Part shown: positions 49,696 to 61,894 of the stretch, piece after piece
Numbering within the stretch: position 1 is the first letter of the stretch
Layout: each line of letters begins with the position of its first letter
Assembly: GCF_021155765.1 (NCBI RefSeq)
Contig: NC_060116.1
Location: 5,642,001 to 5,706,000, forward strand
Direction of reading: 5' to 3'
Length of the DNA: 64,000 nt
DNA from: Diprion similis
Taxonomy: Eukaryota > Arthropoda > Insecta > Hymenoptera > Diprionidae
Notes under the pieces: model-generated
What the model was told of the DNA's origin: nothing
The model's database searches: none
Seen by the model: the letters and a program-made list of their open reading frames with translations, nothing else
Position numbers and translations under genes: made by a program

Positions 49696-52600
49696 ATGCG
49701 GTTCAAATTATTGAAATTAGCGACTGTCCTGCTCCTCGCGGGATCCAGCGATGGGAGACCTCAAAAGCTTGGTGAGTGGCATTAAAACTCTGTACGTAAC
49801 AAGTGCATCGCGCTACCGAACCAACAGCGCGAAGAAGTCTTGCAGCGACGATTTTCTAACGTTGAATAAGTCGAGGAAGTATTACGTGATGTGGAAAACG
49901 CGCCGATCCAACGGCGGATGTTATAGTCTTTGACTGGCTTCTAAATACGGTCATCATACGGCTGAAAGTTTTTAATCAGAGATTCGATGTAATCGCGGGT
50001 TGTGAAGAAGCATTGTGAAACGTAATACTCGTGTATCATTACCGTGAAAGAACTAATATGCGAACGTTTATAGAACCCACAAACTAAACCGTTACCCTAT
50101 TCAAGAAAATTTTATACAAGAACAAACCAAACTCTAATAAAAACTGATCAAAATTTGCACTTCCTTACAGAGGTCTCACGGAGTCTTCAACCGGAAGTAG
50201 AAGACCCGAATACGGAAGGATGGCGACCGGTGCAGCGTGGCGTGAATTTCGCACAGGAGCCAAAGCCTGTCGTCAAGGATCTGCCTCAAATTGTCGAAGG
50301 CAATAGCAGGTACACGGAAGGAAGGCGCGCAACGCGCGGAAAAGCTTATCTTATGAATAACCTTTTTTACGAAGATCGTATTGTCCTTGAAGACAAACGA
50401 GTTGGCGATAGAAACTACGAGCAATTAGATCTAGGGGCCTCAGATTCCGAGTTATTTAGACTGTCTGTACCGAGAACAAAAATTGGACTGGAGTTAGGTA
50501 GGAATTTAGCGACTGAAGGTAGAAGTAGTAAGGATGTAAGGATACCGTCTGGCAATGAGGTTGGTAGGATTAAAGGTAGAAATACTTTCGATCACTTTGT
50601 GGCGAACAAAACTGCCGAAGCAAAACCCAAGTTGGTAGATGAGGTTTCGATGGATGTTAAATCACATTCGAATTTGGATAAGACTGTATTACTTTTAGGG
50701 AATAACTTGTCTTCCAATACCGATGAAAGCACAGATCGAATTATATCGTTGAGACGCTCACGGGATGGTTCATTAGCGATAGGTTCAGTTTTGTCTTCGA
50801 GCCGAATGACGCTGGAAAAACCAGAAGCGAAGGTAGTAAGTTCGAGCAGAACTAAGCCACGGGTTGTTATTTATTCTGGGACTATTTCAGAAGGTTCTCG
50901 GCCGGCACAGCTGAACAGGGCAAAAGTTAGAAATTTCCTTAAAATTGTACCAACCTATGCGAATCAAAAAATTTCTAGGAACAAACCGGCGCATTTGCAT
51001 AACAATCTTCATTCGCATCGCAATATTCACAATCGGGTTTCTAGTCCGAACTTGCACGATTCGCAAGCTGAAGTAAAGCATTTTGAAAGTGATTCAAAGA
51101 AATCGGTGGTCACGTTTCACTTACTAACCGACCAAAGTGTCCAACAGAAATTTGGTCAAAACAATTCTACAAACAACCTGATCCGTATGAAACCGCAGGC
51201 GAACCAATCGCTGCCTCATTTCACATTGAAAAGCGAAAATCACCAGGCTGGCGAGCAGGTACGTGGAAAAAATAAACCGAAGAGCAATGTCAAGGTGAAC
51301 GTAAATTCGAGTCAAAGTGTCTCGGACTTGAATCTTAAGAACTGGCCGAACGATAACTTGCAAAATATCGAGGATTTGTACAATTACGAAAAGTACACAT
51401 CCTTCGATGATGGTTATGACAGTTTGGAAGCGCAGGAAATTACCGATGTTTCCGTGCTTCATCAAAATGCGCCCAGCTTCCACGTCGTAAAGAAGAAACC
51501 TGGAAGCAAACCATCGATTTCGATTTACGATCATCCGACAATTTCTGATCAGTCTGCAATAAGCGTTGGCGAAGCGGATATGACAGCCATTCCCGAGCCT
51601 GCGTCTTATGCAAATCTCGAACAAAGCGCGCAAGAAGTAGTTCAGTGGCAACAGATTCCTCCGTTTACCTCTGACAATAGCGACTTTCTAGCTACAGAAA
51701 TGAACGGAAACGAATCGAATACGTTTGATCCAATTCCAGAAGGCTTAGAACCGAATCAACCAATAAATCTTGAACAGGTTAACGGACAGAGTACAAATTT
51801 TTACGGGTACATTAACGGAAAGCCATCCGTCCCAGTTATGCAAAATTACGATGATTCCGCTCAGGGGCAAGTAAATTACGAAGATCAGTATCACCAGCTG
51901 ATTTTTCAAAATTTAAATTCGCATGCGTCGCAAAACAACTTTTATCCAACGCATGTAACGAGGCCAACAAGCGAAACGGTTGGAAGCGATGGTGCTTACA
52001 TGGATTATCAAACCGATCCCACTAATGGGCCAAACCTGTCCAAGAAGCCGCAATTCAACCCAACATCAGTCGTCTCGCAAAATACCGTAGTACACATCCT
52101 GAATACCGGTAAGAAACGACCGAATGTCACCGTAACCGAAATGAAAGAACCGGATAATCCTGGCACGTCACTGAATCCCAATGATCCGAAAGATGACAAA
52201 AAGAATGATTCAGCCTCGGCACCGAACGTTCACATAATGTTCACCATGCAAAAAGACGAGATCGAGCAGAACGAGATGCAGCCCGGGGTGTCAATGGATC
52301 ATGAGATTCCGGAAGTGACGTACGACGAGGGCAGCAATTGTCCAACGGTGACGATCAACTCTTACACCAGGATAAACAATACCGTCCAAGGCAAGGAGGG
52401 CTGTACCGATTTGAACATCGTCATAAACTCGCACGTCCTAAACACAAATGTATTCAAGCACCCGCCACCCTCCACCGGAAATTATGGATCAGCGACCAAG
52501 GTGCCTAGTGAGCGTTACCCAGGAAGCGGTCTGAACCAGGGTAGTTACGCTCCTCCTTCAGGCGGTTATGGTACTTCCGGCGGAGGCTACGGAACGTTTC

Positions 52601-53622
52601 CTTCCGGTAGTGGACAGCACCCGGAAGGATTATACCAGCAAGGTGATTCTCAAAACGTTCCTATTGACGATGGTCAGGACCTTCAGGGTGTGCTGCAATA
52701 CGATCAGTACGATCAGCAATTCCCAGGGACGGCGACTCTCGAGGTCTTCCAACAGACCCAAATCAACGTTGGCTCGCAGAACGATGTGTCAGATGCAGAA
52801 GGTTCTTTCGAACCAGATCCCCCAGGCAACTCTCCTAGCTCAGGTGATGGTTTAGCTGACGATCCGTCTGCTCCTGATGCTGGAGTACCAGATAGTCCTT
52901 TGAATCCTGGTGCAGCACCGGGAAGTCTCCCAGGATTTGCGGATGATCCAGGTGGTTCAGAAGTTGCAAGTGACCCTGCGGCCGGAGGTGGTGTCCCATC
53001 TATTCCTTCTCTAGGTGGAATGCAGGGGTTCCCACCGCTGGGGGATGAAGAGATTCCAGCCGATGTGGCGGCGGCTGCTGTTCCGGAAAACGCGGCTGCG
53101 GACGTTCCGATATCCCCGGGAACTGGTGGCTCTTCTGGAATACAATTACCCGGGATTGGAAATCCGTTGTCGGGTATAACAGGTCAGCTTTCGGATGCTG
53201 TTGGGAATCTCGGCTCTCAAAACGGGAACGGAGGGCTTGGCCCAGGGTCCGTTCTCGGGGATGACGATGACGTCGATGACGATGACGATGAAGATGACGA
53301 TGACGAGCTGATGGACCTGATGCCCTTCAGTATCGTGGAGTCTATGACTTCTATGCTTCCCTACTTTACATTTTTGAATCCGTTGAATTATGGTTTCTTC
53401 AGCATCGCGATGTCGCCTCTCGCCGTTGCTGCAGCCGGTATTTTTGGGTTGGCGGCGTTTTTCGTTCCCTTCGCGTTTCCAACCGCTTTAGGTTTCGGAC
53501 GGGCAACTAATCGAGTTAAGGTCAGAGTCACACCCACGCTTGAGGACATGGTCATACGGTCGATTCATAAGTACAATAATTGGAACGAGTGGAAGAGCAG
53601 ACGAAAGAAGCGAAAAAGATGA
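49696..53622 (+). CDS. Large secreted, nearly cysteine-free protein with hydrophobic tail (1175 aa)
   Basis: Two coding exons, 49696-49771 and 50171-53622, join in phase 1 across a 399-bp intron. The first exon encodes a signal peptide (MRFKLLKLATVLLLAGSS). The mature protein is long, polar and probably disordered, rich in Asn, Ser, Gln, Pro and Gly. It has exactly two cysteines, C749 and C770, 20 residues apart in a compact Thr/Asn-rich module. After that come Tyr/Gly- and Pro/Gly-rich stretches, an aspartate run (about 1064-1080), a hydrophobic segment (about 1087-1130, including SPLAVAAAGIFGLAAFF), and a very basic end (KSRRKKRKR). I do not recognise a named family. The layout suggests an extracellular matrix or cuticle-associated protein, possibly membrane-anchored. 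The next two genes share the general plan. Confidence 0.85.
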
Positions 53623-53869
53623 ATTTAAAAGATAGGGAAAGCGCGAGCTGCAACATTGAAAGTGAAATGGTTGCACGACTTTGACATCCTGTGAAAGTGG
53701 TATACAATTACATACGTATATGGTATAATCTCGAAATGCATCGCTGCTCTTAAAGCCTTTAATTAATATTTTAAGTTAAGGAATGGCGAACGTAACTTTC
53801 TAATTTGTACTATATAATAACCAAATTTTGGAGTACTTCGTAACACTATGCTACTGAAATTGTTTGTAC

Positions 53870-53875
53870 AATAAA
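53870..53875 (+). terminator. Polyadenylation signal of the 1175-aa gene
   Basis: AATAAA about 250 bp after the stop at 53,622. It is the first canonical hexamer downstream. Confidence 0.6.
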
Positions 53876-55275
53876 ATTCTATTCTACAAGTCCATCGTCC
53901 CTCTCCTGAGCCCGTATAATTACTTAAACCATAATTAAATTTAGTGTGTTTATAATTAAATTTCACTTCTCTATAAAATCGTACCACTGCCATGTGATTC
54001 CGGTTGAAATTACTTCCCTGTACTGTAAACTCGATCATTCGATCAAGTTCCAGCAGTCTTTTGTTGGTCAATAATTCTTAACACCGTTCCAGTACGATCT
54101 TGAGTATATGTATTATCATCTTGAGATTGTAAATTCATTACCAAGAAAAATCATAAAAAATAACGGTATCGATCCGTCCATAATTAGATTTAACGCACCA
54201 TGACGTCTGTGTGCATCGCCATTCTCGCAAATCGTCGGCCGAAGACGTAATTACGCTTTAATGCGCGTCTATAAGTGTAATATTCTCGATTACTAGCATT
54301 TAGATAATTTCCTTCCTCAACGACACTTGTGACCTAGTAAATTTGACAGTCAGTATCAGAATTGATCAAGTTATCCGTAGAATTCGTTTACACAATAAGA
54401 CAATGACTAGAATCGTCGAAAAATATTCTGAATAGCCTGCCATTAATGGTAAACTCGAAGTCGACCAGGTCAGTTTTTTCTACGAATGTCTGATACGCAC
54501 AATTATAGAATATACCGCGGTATTAGAAGCTGGAAATATGCGCTGATCTACTTTTACATAGCGTGCGATTGACCGATCATTACGGCGGTGAGTACTTCTA
54601 CTCAAATTAGGTATGGACAGTGTATTCAATCCAGAGGTCTTTGATAGAAATTCATTATTGGTGGGATTATAATTAAGTAATAAAATGCTACGCCTAGTTT
54701 TTTCAAGCGTATAAATGCACGTTAGACGTAGGAGCTCAATATTGTTGTGTAACGGCTCTTCGATATAATTTTCATAAGATAGTATTACACTACCTTAATT
54801 GTTGAATTTATTATTCATTTCTTCAATGTTAATTAGTAATTTAATTAGGCTACAATTTTATAACTTGGCCAATTGGTCCTCGTAAGAAAGGTAATTTGTA
54901 CAAAAGTAACGTAGTTTCATTGTCACGCACAATTTGATTAATGCTTTTACCGTACGGTCTTTTGAAGAAGTTGTTATTACAAAATGCGCTCGGGCCGAAT
55001 CAGTCGGAGTTTATAGTCAATATAGAAGTTATGTTAATTAATTTTATACTGAAGTTTCTACATCACATAGACGGTATCTAATCAATGGGCATGGACCAAA
55101 TAGTAATTTAATGTTTAGAAAGAGAACATGTATTATAGAACGACAAATAAAAGGTTACCCGGATTATTAGAATTTTTTCACTTTGCCGCCTGAAATAGTG
55201 GATAATTAAAATGAAATTCAATATACGCCCCGCAAATGAAAAGTGCTCTTTACTTACGAGATTATTTTATTTCAG
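53876..55275. other. Intergenic region plus 5' part of the next secreted-protein gene
   Basis: The first coding exon of the gene at 55,276 must lie here, ending in phase 2. Several short ATG frames can be made to splice: ATG at 54,200 with a GTAATT donor, at 54,490 with GTGCGA, and at 54,827 with a stronger GTAAGA donor. None has a textbook signal peptide, so I do not choose between them. Confidence 0.5.
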
Positions 55276-58200
55276 AATCCAAGTTTCGAAGTCTCAGCGG
55301 GATGCTAAAGACCTTCCTGACATGAAGCAGTCTCTGAGGACTGTGGCAACGCAGTTACTCAACGTGACTGACCCCAATGAATCTCCAAAAACGTCTGCTG
55401 ACCTGAAGAACGAAGCTGGCAGGACGAGCGAACCGAAGAAGCTCGTTACCATCGGAAAGATCGGGAAATTTGAAAACTTACCAAGCACTGAAGTGAAGTC
55501 GAAAACGGAGGACCCCGACCTTCTTATAAAGGAGATAAACTCGGAAATAAGTTCCATGGAGGCTATCGGCGTCAGTTTTGGGCGACCTATGAACTCGAAA
55601 TTTGGTTATTTCGAAAGTAGCCACCCGGGACTTGCAATGGCCGTGACAGATGAGGAGTTGGAGAAGGAATTGTCCTCGAGACGAGACGTGATTGGCTACA
55701 AAAACCAGCTGACCACTCCGGGCGGAATATCGACCTGGATTCTCTTGAACCCACCAACGACAACACCGAAATCTGTACAGCAAGAGGCGAAGAAGCCGGC
55801 TGACACAGTCAAGAAAATCGCCACGAAGCCGACGTCTTCTATCGAGAAGATAGACGTCGATCAACAGGGCCAAAAGAAACCGATTGCAATAGTAGAAAAG
55901 GTAATGCCCACACAGTCCTCAGGAAAGTTGGCGACGAATAAGGTTAAGCCCGTTCCAAGTAACTCTAGAAATGGTCAGAAAACGACAACTGTAAAACCAC
56001 AAGTGGCGCAGACGACACCTAAGAAAGCGACTGTCAATCCTGGACAGTCTCCTGCAGAAGTTACAACCCCGAAGACGAAGGAAACGGACAATTTCCCCAC
56101 CACGGAAAAAGTACTGACAGTGACGAAGAAAATCATCCAAGTTCAAAGAACGACCCAGCAAAAGTTGGCGACATCTACGACCACCGTTAGGTCAACGCCA
56201 AAAATACCGAAGGGAAATCTGAACAGAACCAGATTTCCAGCTAGAACTACAACGACAGCGAAACCGGAGAAGAAACCTGAAACAGTATCCACAACTATGA
56301 TTGAGAAGGTGACATTTAAGCCGGTTCAAATGATACCAACGCCGAAGGATGAGACGATAATAGAAAGGCCCACCTTTGTAGCGAAGATAAAGACGCCTAT
56401 CCCTGTGGAAATGCCGAGAAGCACTCCGGCGCCAGTTCCGAAAAGCACAACACCAGAGTTCAGAGAAACGACAATGGCTGCGAAGACAGATTTCACGGGG
56501 TCGGATCTCGTTGAAGTTCCTGTCCAGACGAAACTTCCGATAACGAAGATAAACAACGTGTTGAAGGCTGAGATGAAGAAACCAATCGACGAAGCACCCA
56601 AGATCGAAGATCCAGTATTGAAGAGTAAGAAACAGAGTGCTGACGAGAAAGTCGATGCCTTGAGCGATAAAGCTATCTCCCAGGCACTGAATAATTCTCA
56701 GATCGATCTTAAGTTTGAATTCAATCCTGAACTGACGAAAATTGAAGTAAAGTCTCCCCCAGAAGAGCCGTTATTGAGCACGACTACGAAAAAACCGAGG
56801 AGAAGTTCGCAGAAGCGGCGAAGAAACAAGAACAAAGTGAAGCGACGTAGGCCTTCCAGCTCAACCACGGAAAGCAGCGAAGTCACGACGGAATTGATCG
56901 CTAGTGAAACAGCTCTTCAAGAATCCAAGGTAGAGCCTGACACGAAGGAAGTGAACGCGACGAAAACGAAGAAAAAACAAGTCGAGAAACCGATCGGTAC
57001 ACAGATTTACAATTACTTGAGCCGAGAAATCATGCCAAGCTTTGGAGTTGTGTCTTTGGTTGGTCTGGGTCTGGGATTAGCTTCTTATTTCCTGTATCCG
57101 TTCGGAGGTGGAATTGCGCGGAGAAATTACGAGGTTGAGCCAAATTACAAATACAACCTTGGCGAATATGGCGGCAATTACGGCCAAAGTGAGGAAGAAG
57201 TATTCTCTAAGGTCCTCCAAGGTATGACGAATCACGAGGAAAAGTATGGGGGCGCCAAGGATTACGACTTGAACAATTATTATCGATACCAGAAGTTCGG
57301 AGGTCCGGCTATCACTGACACGAAACTGACAAAAAGAATTGATCACAGATATCCCACGTCTTCGTCTGGAACAGCGTACAAACCGCTCGAAAATAGCTAC
57401 GACATGAAATATAAGAACACTGAATTTAAGTATCCCGAAGTTTCGACGACGGCAAATTATTTCGAACGACAAAAACAGTCTGGTTATACCGTATCGGCTG
57501 ACGGAGATGCGGACCGTCAATTTGTCGTCGGGAGCGTCCCCAAGGAGTACGGCTACGTCGAAAGCCCAGTTGTTGGTCAGAAGACGTCAACGTACGGTGA
57601 AAACGGGGACGGCCAAACCCAGTTCGAGGAGGACGGAGCACAGAACTATGCTTTTCCAAAAAATTCCGCAAATGTTTCTCCGTTGCAATCGTACGGACAA
57701 CCGGAAGCGTTGCCCTTGAAGAGCGACGCCAATTACGACGAGATCGAGATCACGCCTACGGCAGTCGCGGTCGAACATGGTCCCAGAGCTTTGAAAGTGA
57801 AAAGGTCGATAGATGAAGATCCGTTCCGTGCACACCCACGATTCCGAAGAGAGTCCGTTATCCAAGTGATACCACCAAGCGGAAGCCTGGCAGTTACCGA
57901 AAAAGAAGAGAACTTGAGCAACGAGATATTCGACATCCTCGACCTCATGATACCGGGCAAAGACGAGGCTCGGAAAATCAAGGACCACACGATGTCAAAC
58001 TCCATTGACCATGACGAGAAGATCGAGAAGAAGAGGGAGGGAGAAAAGACGAACATGGCTGACAGTACGACGGAGAATATCGTGGAACTGGAGGACAAGA
58101 AAACCAGTGAAAAATTGGTAGCACCGACCGTCATACCGACGATGAGTCCTACGGAGACATCTTCGAGCACTCATTCGCCTTCAACAACCGCAGCACAAGA

Positions 58201-58522
58201 GGTTGAAGTGGTTACCACGACGCCAACTGCCTTCAGCGAAGAAGCACCGACCGAATCACAGACCAAAGATGAGTCGATTGACGATATAGCAACGGAAACT
58301 GAGGGACAGGATCTCGAAGAGACGACTGTAGAGTCGTTAGATGAAGCGACGACGACCGAAAAGGCGGACAAACCAGAAGAGTCGGGCTTCAACATATTCG
58401 AATTCGTTAGGAAGGTCGCAGAAATTAAGTTCAGGTTAGGATTGACCATACTGAAACACGCGAGCGAAGGATTCGCGCGATATTTAGGGGGTGTTCAGAA
58501 GAGAATCAATGGCGAGGAATGA
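55276..58522 (+). CDS. Large Thr/Lys/Pro-rich secreted protein, main exon (5' exon unresolved)
   Basis: After a clear acceptor (TTTTATTTCAG) one exon encodes about 1081 residues to the stop. I see no cysteine in this part. Residues about 1-150 are charged and contain a GGISTWILLNPP motif near 152. About 160-560 is mucin-like (Thr, Pro, Lys, Val). A basic patch (KKPRRSSQKRRRNKNKVKRR) precedes a glycine-rich hydrophobic segment at about 588-612 (FGVVSLVGLGLGLASYFLYP), then a Tyr/Gly-rich region. Two convertase-like sites, KVKRS near 840 and RFRRES near 855, suggest proteolytic processing. The C-terminus is acidic and Thr-rich and ends in an amphipathic helix (FVRKVAEIKFRLGLTILKHA). The signal peptide must be on an upstream exon. 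No named family is recognised; an extracellular/cuticular role is inferred. Confidence 0.82.
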
Positions 58523-60045
58523 TCGCCATGTGATACGGAGAGGAAAAGCAGACTGTGGGTCGAATTAACATTACACGTACTATTATAGGGACCGAGCGCG
58601 AGTAAGTTTAGCGCTGCGAGTGGCCAAATTTGTTTTTGTCGACGGGACTTGCACTAACGTTGACGATTGGTCTGGCGGTTATTAAGAAATAGCGTTTCGA
58701 AACGATTGGTGGTTAATTTTGTGTCATGGCGTAGCCACGAAAGCTTATGATTGCCTGATTTATTAGCGCAGATGAGGGAAATGCCCGTCGATTGGGACAA
58801 ATAGGTCGATTTTGCGCTGTCGTCAATTTCGCGCACGGTCTTTATAGCAAAATCACGTTGAAACTAATAATGCGTTAAATTCACGTTAGATTTTTTATCG
58901 ATGAATATTTGTCACGGTAATCATGCGAGTATTTAATTAGCGTAGAGTAATTATAATCGGCTTTTTTGCCATTGTGAAGTTATCGAGTACAAGTCACAAC
59001 GACGATGTGGGATTATTGTGTAGTTTCATTATTTCTAAAAGATGGGCTCGCGCACCGATCCGATTACCGTGCTTGACTTCATTTTATAATAAGGCCATGA
59101 ATTTTTCAATACCTTTTTCAAATGAACATCTAGTTCAGGATCATTTCAATCAGGCAATGGGAAATTCTGGCATTCAAGCTCTCTTTGTTCGTAAGAAACT
59201 TTGAAGCGAAAAAATTTAAAATTTCTTATCGACGAATAACAACTTATAAATTGTCACATAGTATATTATGATATATAGGTATATAGTTTATTAGCGAAAG
59301 TTATTACTTCGTTGAAATATCACACACCTAAATATATATGTATAGAAAATTTATGATGATATCGTACCTAGAACGCATTTTCCTACACTTTACTATCCAA
59401 AGGGAAGCATATAGGGTTGAAGCGTTATTATTACAAAATAATTTATTGCAAGATATATAAATAAATGTATCCGTTGTAATGGAATTTCAGTTAAATATCG
59501 TATGTAAATAAAAGAATTAAATCTTTCACGAATCGGTCATATTTTCGCACCTTTCATTGTCATAACAATAATGTTGCTTAAAAGACTATCAATATACGAG
59601 TTATCATTACAGAAAACTCTGATTCAAACTTTTAGTTAAAACTACACTGGTAGTTACCTACCAATAAAGTCAGTCGGATAAAATACAAAAATAATATAAG
59701 AGCAAAGCGAAAATGATGAATAAGATGAAATAAATTACGTAATAATTTATGAATTAAAAAAACTCAGCTACCAACACTTGCGATGATGATGAGGTGAATA
59801 GTGGTATAAGTGATATTATACTTTATGTAAAAAAATGTCTAACACTATTGTAGATGAAGCTTAACTAGCTAATTAAGATTAAATGCAAACATCGTTGCTC
59901 TCAATACAGCGAAAATTTGAGAGCTGAGCAACATACCCATAATATGCCTCGTGTTTAAAATCTGAAGAATCGATTGAATATGAATTTTGGTCTGTCTTTT
60001 GGGCAATAATTATCTCGACCCGATTAGACTTACACATAGCAGCTA
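58523..60045. other. Intergenic region between convergent genes
   Basis: No coding frame is supported. Plus-strand AATAAA hexamers occur at 59,460-59,465 and 59,507-59,512, about 0.95 kb after the stop at 58,522. The 3'-untranslated region of the plus-strand gene may be long. Short GAATTA- and ATATAT-rich patches are otherwise ordinary. Confidence 0.45.
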
Positions 60046-61815
60046 CTACATTCGTAATTTTCTGAATTTTCTTCGATTGCTTAGCTTACTAATAAAGTCG
60101 TCTTTCAGTTCAAAGATCGATGATTTCAGAGTGTTTTCGAATTCTTCAGGATTGGCGGCACGCCTTTTTCTCCCCAGCATCATCGGTATCATCATCGCCA
60201 TTGTCGCCGGCAACATGCCGGCTCCGACAGCTGCCAAAACTGCCGAATTCGACGGCTGCTTTTTTCCAGCATTGCGAATCGGCCTCCTGGTCAGTACGGA
60301 GGAAGCGGTCGTCTGTTTCGTATCTTCGTATTCTCTTTGGCTCTGATCGACGGTCTTGAAGGTCTTCTCAACCTCCAAAAGGCCTCCGTGGGAGGTCGTG
60401 GTGTTAGTACCGTTCACCGAAGGCAGAACTGTCAATCTGACTTGACGTCTTGACGACATCACTGGCACAGTTGGATCCGGACCATTTTTCTCACGATTCC
60501 CATGGGCCAAGGTCTGAGGCTCACCATTTGTCGCTGATACTTTGATCGACCTTTGACGAGATTTGGTGTATCCTCTATTAGTCGAGAGCAGAACCCACTG
60601 CCCATCGCCATTGGCGGGGTGGGTGGGTGGATGATCGGTGGAGTACTGATAGTGGGAAAAATGGGGTCTGTCGAAGGATGACGAGGGTTGCGGAAAGTTC
60701 GACGGTCTATTATTCAGCTCCTCGTACTTCGGAGGAAATTCGTACTTGTGACTGTTCCATCCGGTCGTCGTCTGCTCCCGATTGCCGTCTCCAAACCTGT
60801 CCAAATTGTAGGACGGTTTCGATATCTGCGGCTTGTCCCAGTTGCTGGGAAAGTTAGCCGGTTTGTCGTCGGTGATGATGTCCGACGTGTGTTTGAAAGA
60901 GTCCGCATATTTGTCCCAAGGTTTTTCCGGGGGCCACTTTTGGGCGTAGCTAGGCCTGTCTTCAAAATCGTCCCCATCGAAGTACGACGGTCGTGACGGT
61001 TTGCTGGGCTTTGGACGGTCAGATTCGAACCACGGTTTTTTGTTACCAGCGTTGTCCGGGTAGTGAGGCTTCGGCTTGTCATACCATGGAACGTTGTCGT
61101 CGTTATACGATGGTCTCTGCTGCCAGGGTCTGTCCACGCTTTGAGGCTTCTCCCACGGGCGATGATCCGGCCAAGGTTTTTGTGCGTCTTGGCTTGCTTG
61201 CCACTTCGAAATCTTACTCTTGGACCACGGGATCGCTTCCAGGGTAACCCAGCCGGTCCGGTCGTCATAAGAATTGCTGCCACCCCACTGTTTGTTCCTT
61301 TCGAATGTGTCATTGGCGTTTTCATCACCTTGGGGATGATCCAGTTCTGAGTTAGTGTACGCTGTCGTATTTTCCTTGTCGTTCGTTTCTGACTCATCAA
61401 CCACCGAATCATGAACTTCAAGTTGGAAAGGCTCGACTGGAGGTTCAATAACCGTGAACGGGTATTTGTAATTTTTCTCAGTCGTGCTTTTTATCTTGGT
61501 AGCGTACTCTTCGAGGAATTTATTCAGCACATCCGGGTTAAACGTCGATGTTTCGACGAACGAATGCCTGCGCTCGAATTTCGAATTACCTTGTTCGTAA
61601 ATCGAGACGTCGTCCTCGATTTTGGAATTAACCTCGTGCCACGGACTTTTCGTTACGGCAATTGGTTCTTGGGGTATTTTTAAATTGTTGTTCCTAGTTT
61701 TGAAAAGATCGGAAACACTGTAATTCGTTTTCGAAAGGAATCTAGTGTCGCCCAAAGATTCGTCTACAATTAGGCAGATCAAAAGTAGCGAAACCGCACA
61801 CTTCAACCCTGACAT
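60046..61815 (-). CDS. Secreted Trp/Pro-rich protein with hydrophobic C-terminal segment (589 aa)
   Basis: The coding frame begins at the ATG at 61,815, immediately after an acceptor (TTTCTTACAG). It follows a 79-bp intron whose donor is at 61,895/61,894 (GACC, then GTAAGT), so the leader lies in a separate exon. The product is 589 residues. A strong signal peptide (MSGLKCAVSLLLICLIVDES) is followed by a mature protein without cysteine. Residues about 212-300 carry repeated PW motifs (KPWPDHRPWEKP, VDRPWQQRPSY, KKPWFESDRPKP, PPEKPWDKY). A GQWVLLSTNRGY motif follows. Near the C-terminus is a hydrophobic stretch at about 524-547 (AAVGAGMLPATMAMMIPMML), then a convertase-like GRKRR (548-552), then a helix-like EEFENTLKSSIFELK and a basic end. 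It is convergent with the preceding gene. The family is unrecognised; a cuticle or matrix role is inferred. Confidence 0.87.
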   Translation of the reverse strand: MSGLKCAVSLLLICLIVDESLGDTRFLSKTNYSVSDLFKTRNNNLKIPQEPIAVTKSPWHEVNSKIEDDVSIYEQGNSKFERRHSFVETSTFNPDVLNKFLEEYATKIKSTTEKNYKYPFTVIEPPVEPFQLEVHDSVVDESETNDKENTTAYTNSELDHPQGDENANDTFERNKQWGGSNSYDDRTGWVTLEAIPWSKSKISKWQASQDAQKPWPDHRPWEKPQSVDRPWQQRPSYNDDNVPWYDKPKPHYPDNAGNKKPWFESDRPKPSKPSRPSYFDGDDFEDRPSYAQKWPPEKPWDKYADSFKHTSDIITDDKPANFPSNWDKPQISKPSYNLDRFGDGNREQTTTGWNSHKYEFPPKYEELNNRPSNFPQPSSSFDRPHFSHYQYSTDHPPTHPANGDGQWVLLSTNRGYTKSRQRSIKVSATNGEPQTLAHGNREKNGPDPTVPVMSSRRQVRLTVLPSVNGTNTTTSHGGLLEVEKTFKTVDQSQREYEDTKQTTASSVLTRRPIRNAGKKQPSNSAVLAAVGAGMLPATMAMMIPMMLGRKRRAANPEEFENTLKSSIFELKDDFISKLSNRRKFRKLRM

Positions 61816-61894
61816 CTGTAAGAAATGAAGTTGAATCAGCATTTCCTCGCATTTTAATACGCGCTGAATTATAACAACAAGTGATGTAACTTAC

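Noticed and set aside
50176-51651. Minus-strand frames opposite the 1175-aa gene
   Set aside because: Shadows of the long plus-strand exon; no signal peptide, splice or domain evidence.
60714-61448. 244-codon minus-strand frame overlapping the Trp/Pro-rich gene
   Set aside because: Alternative frame of the same exon, Arg/Thr-rich, with no start context; the signal-peptide frame is clearly the coding one.
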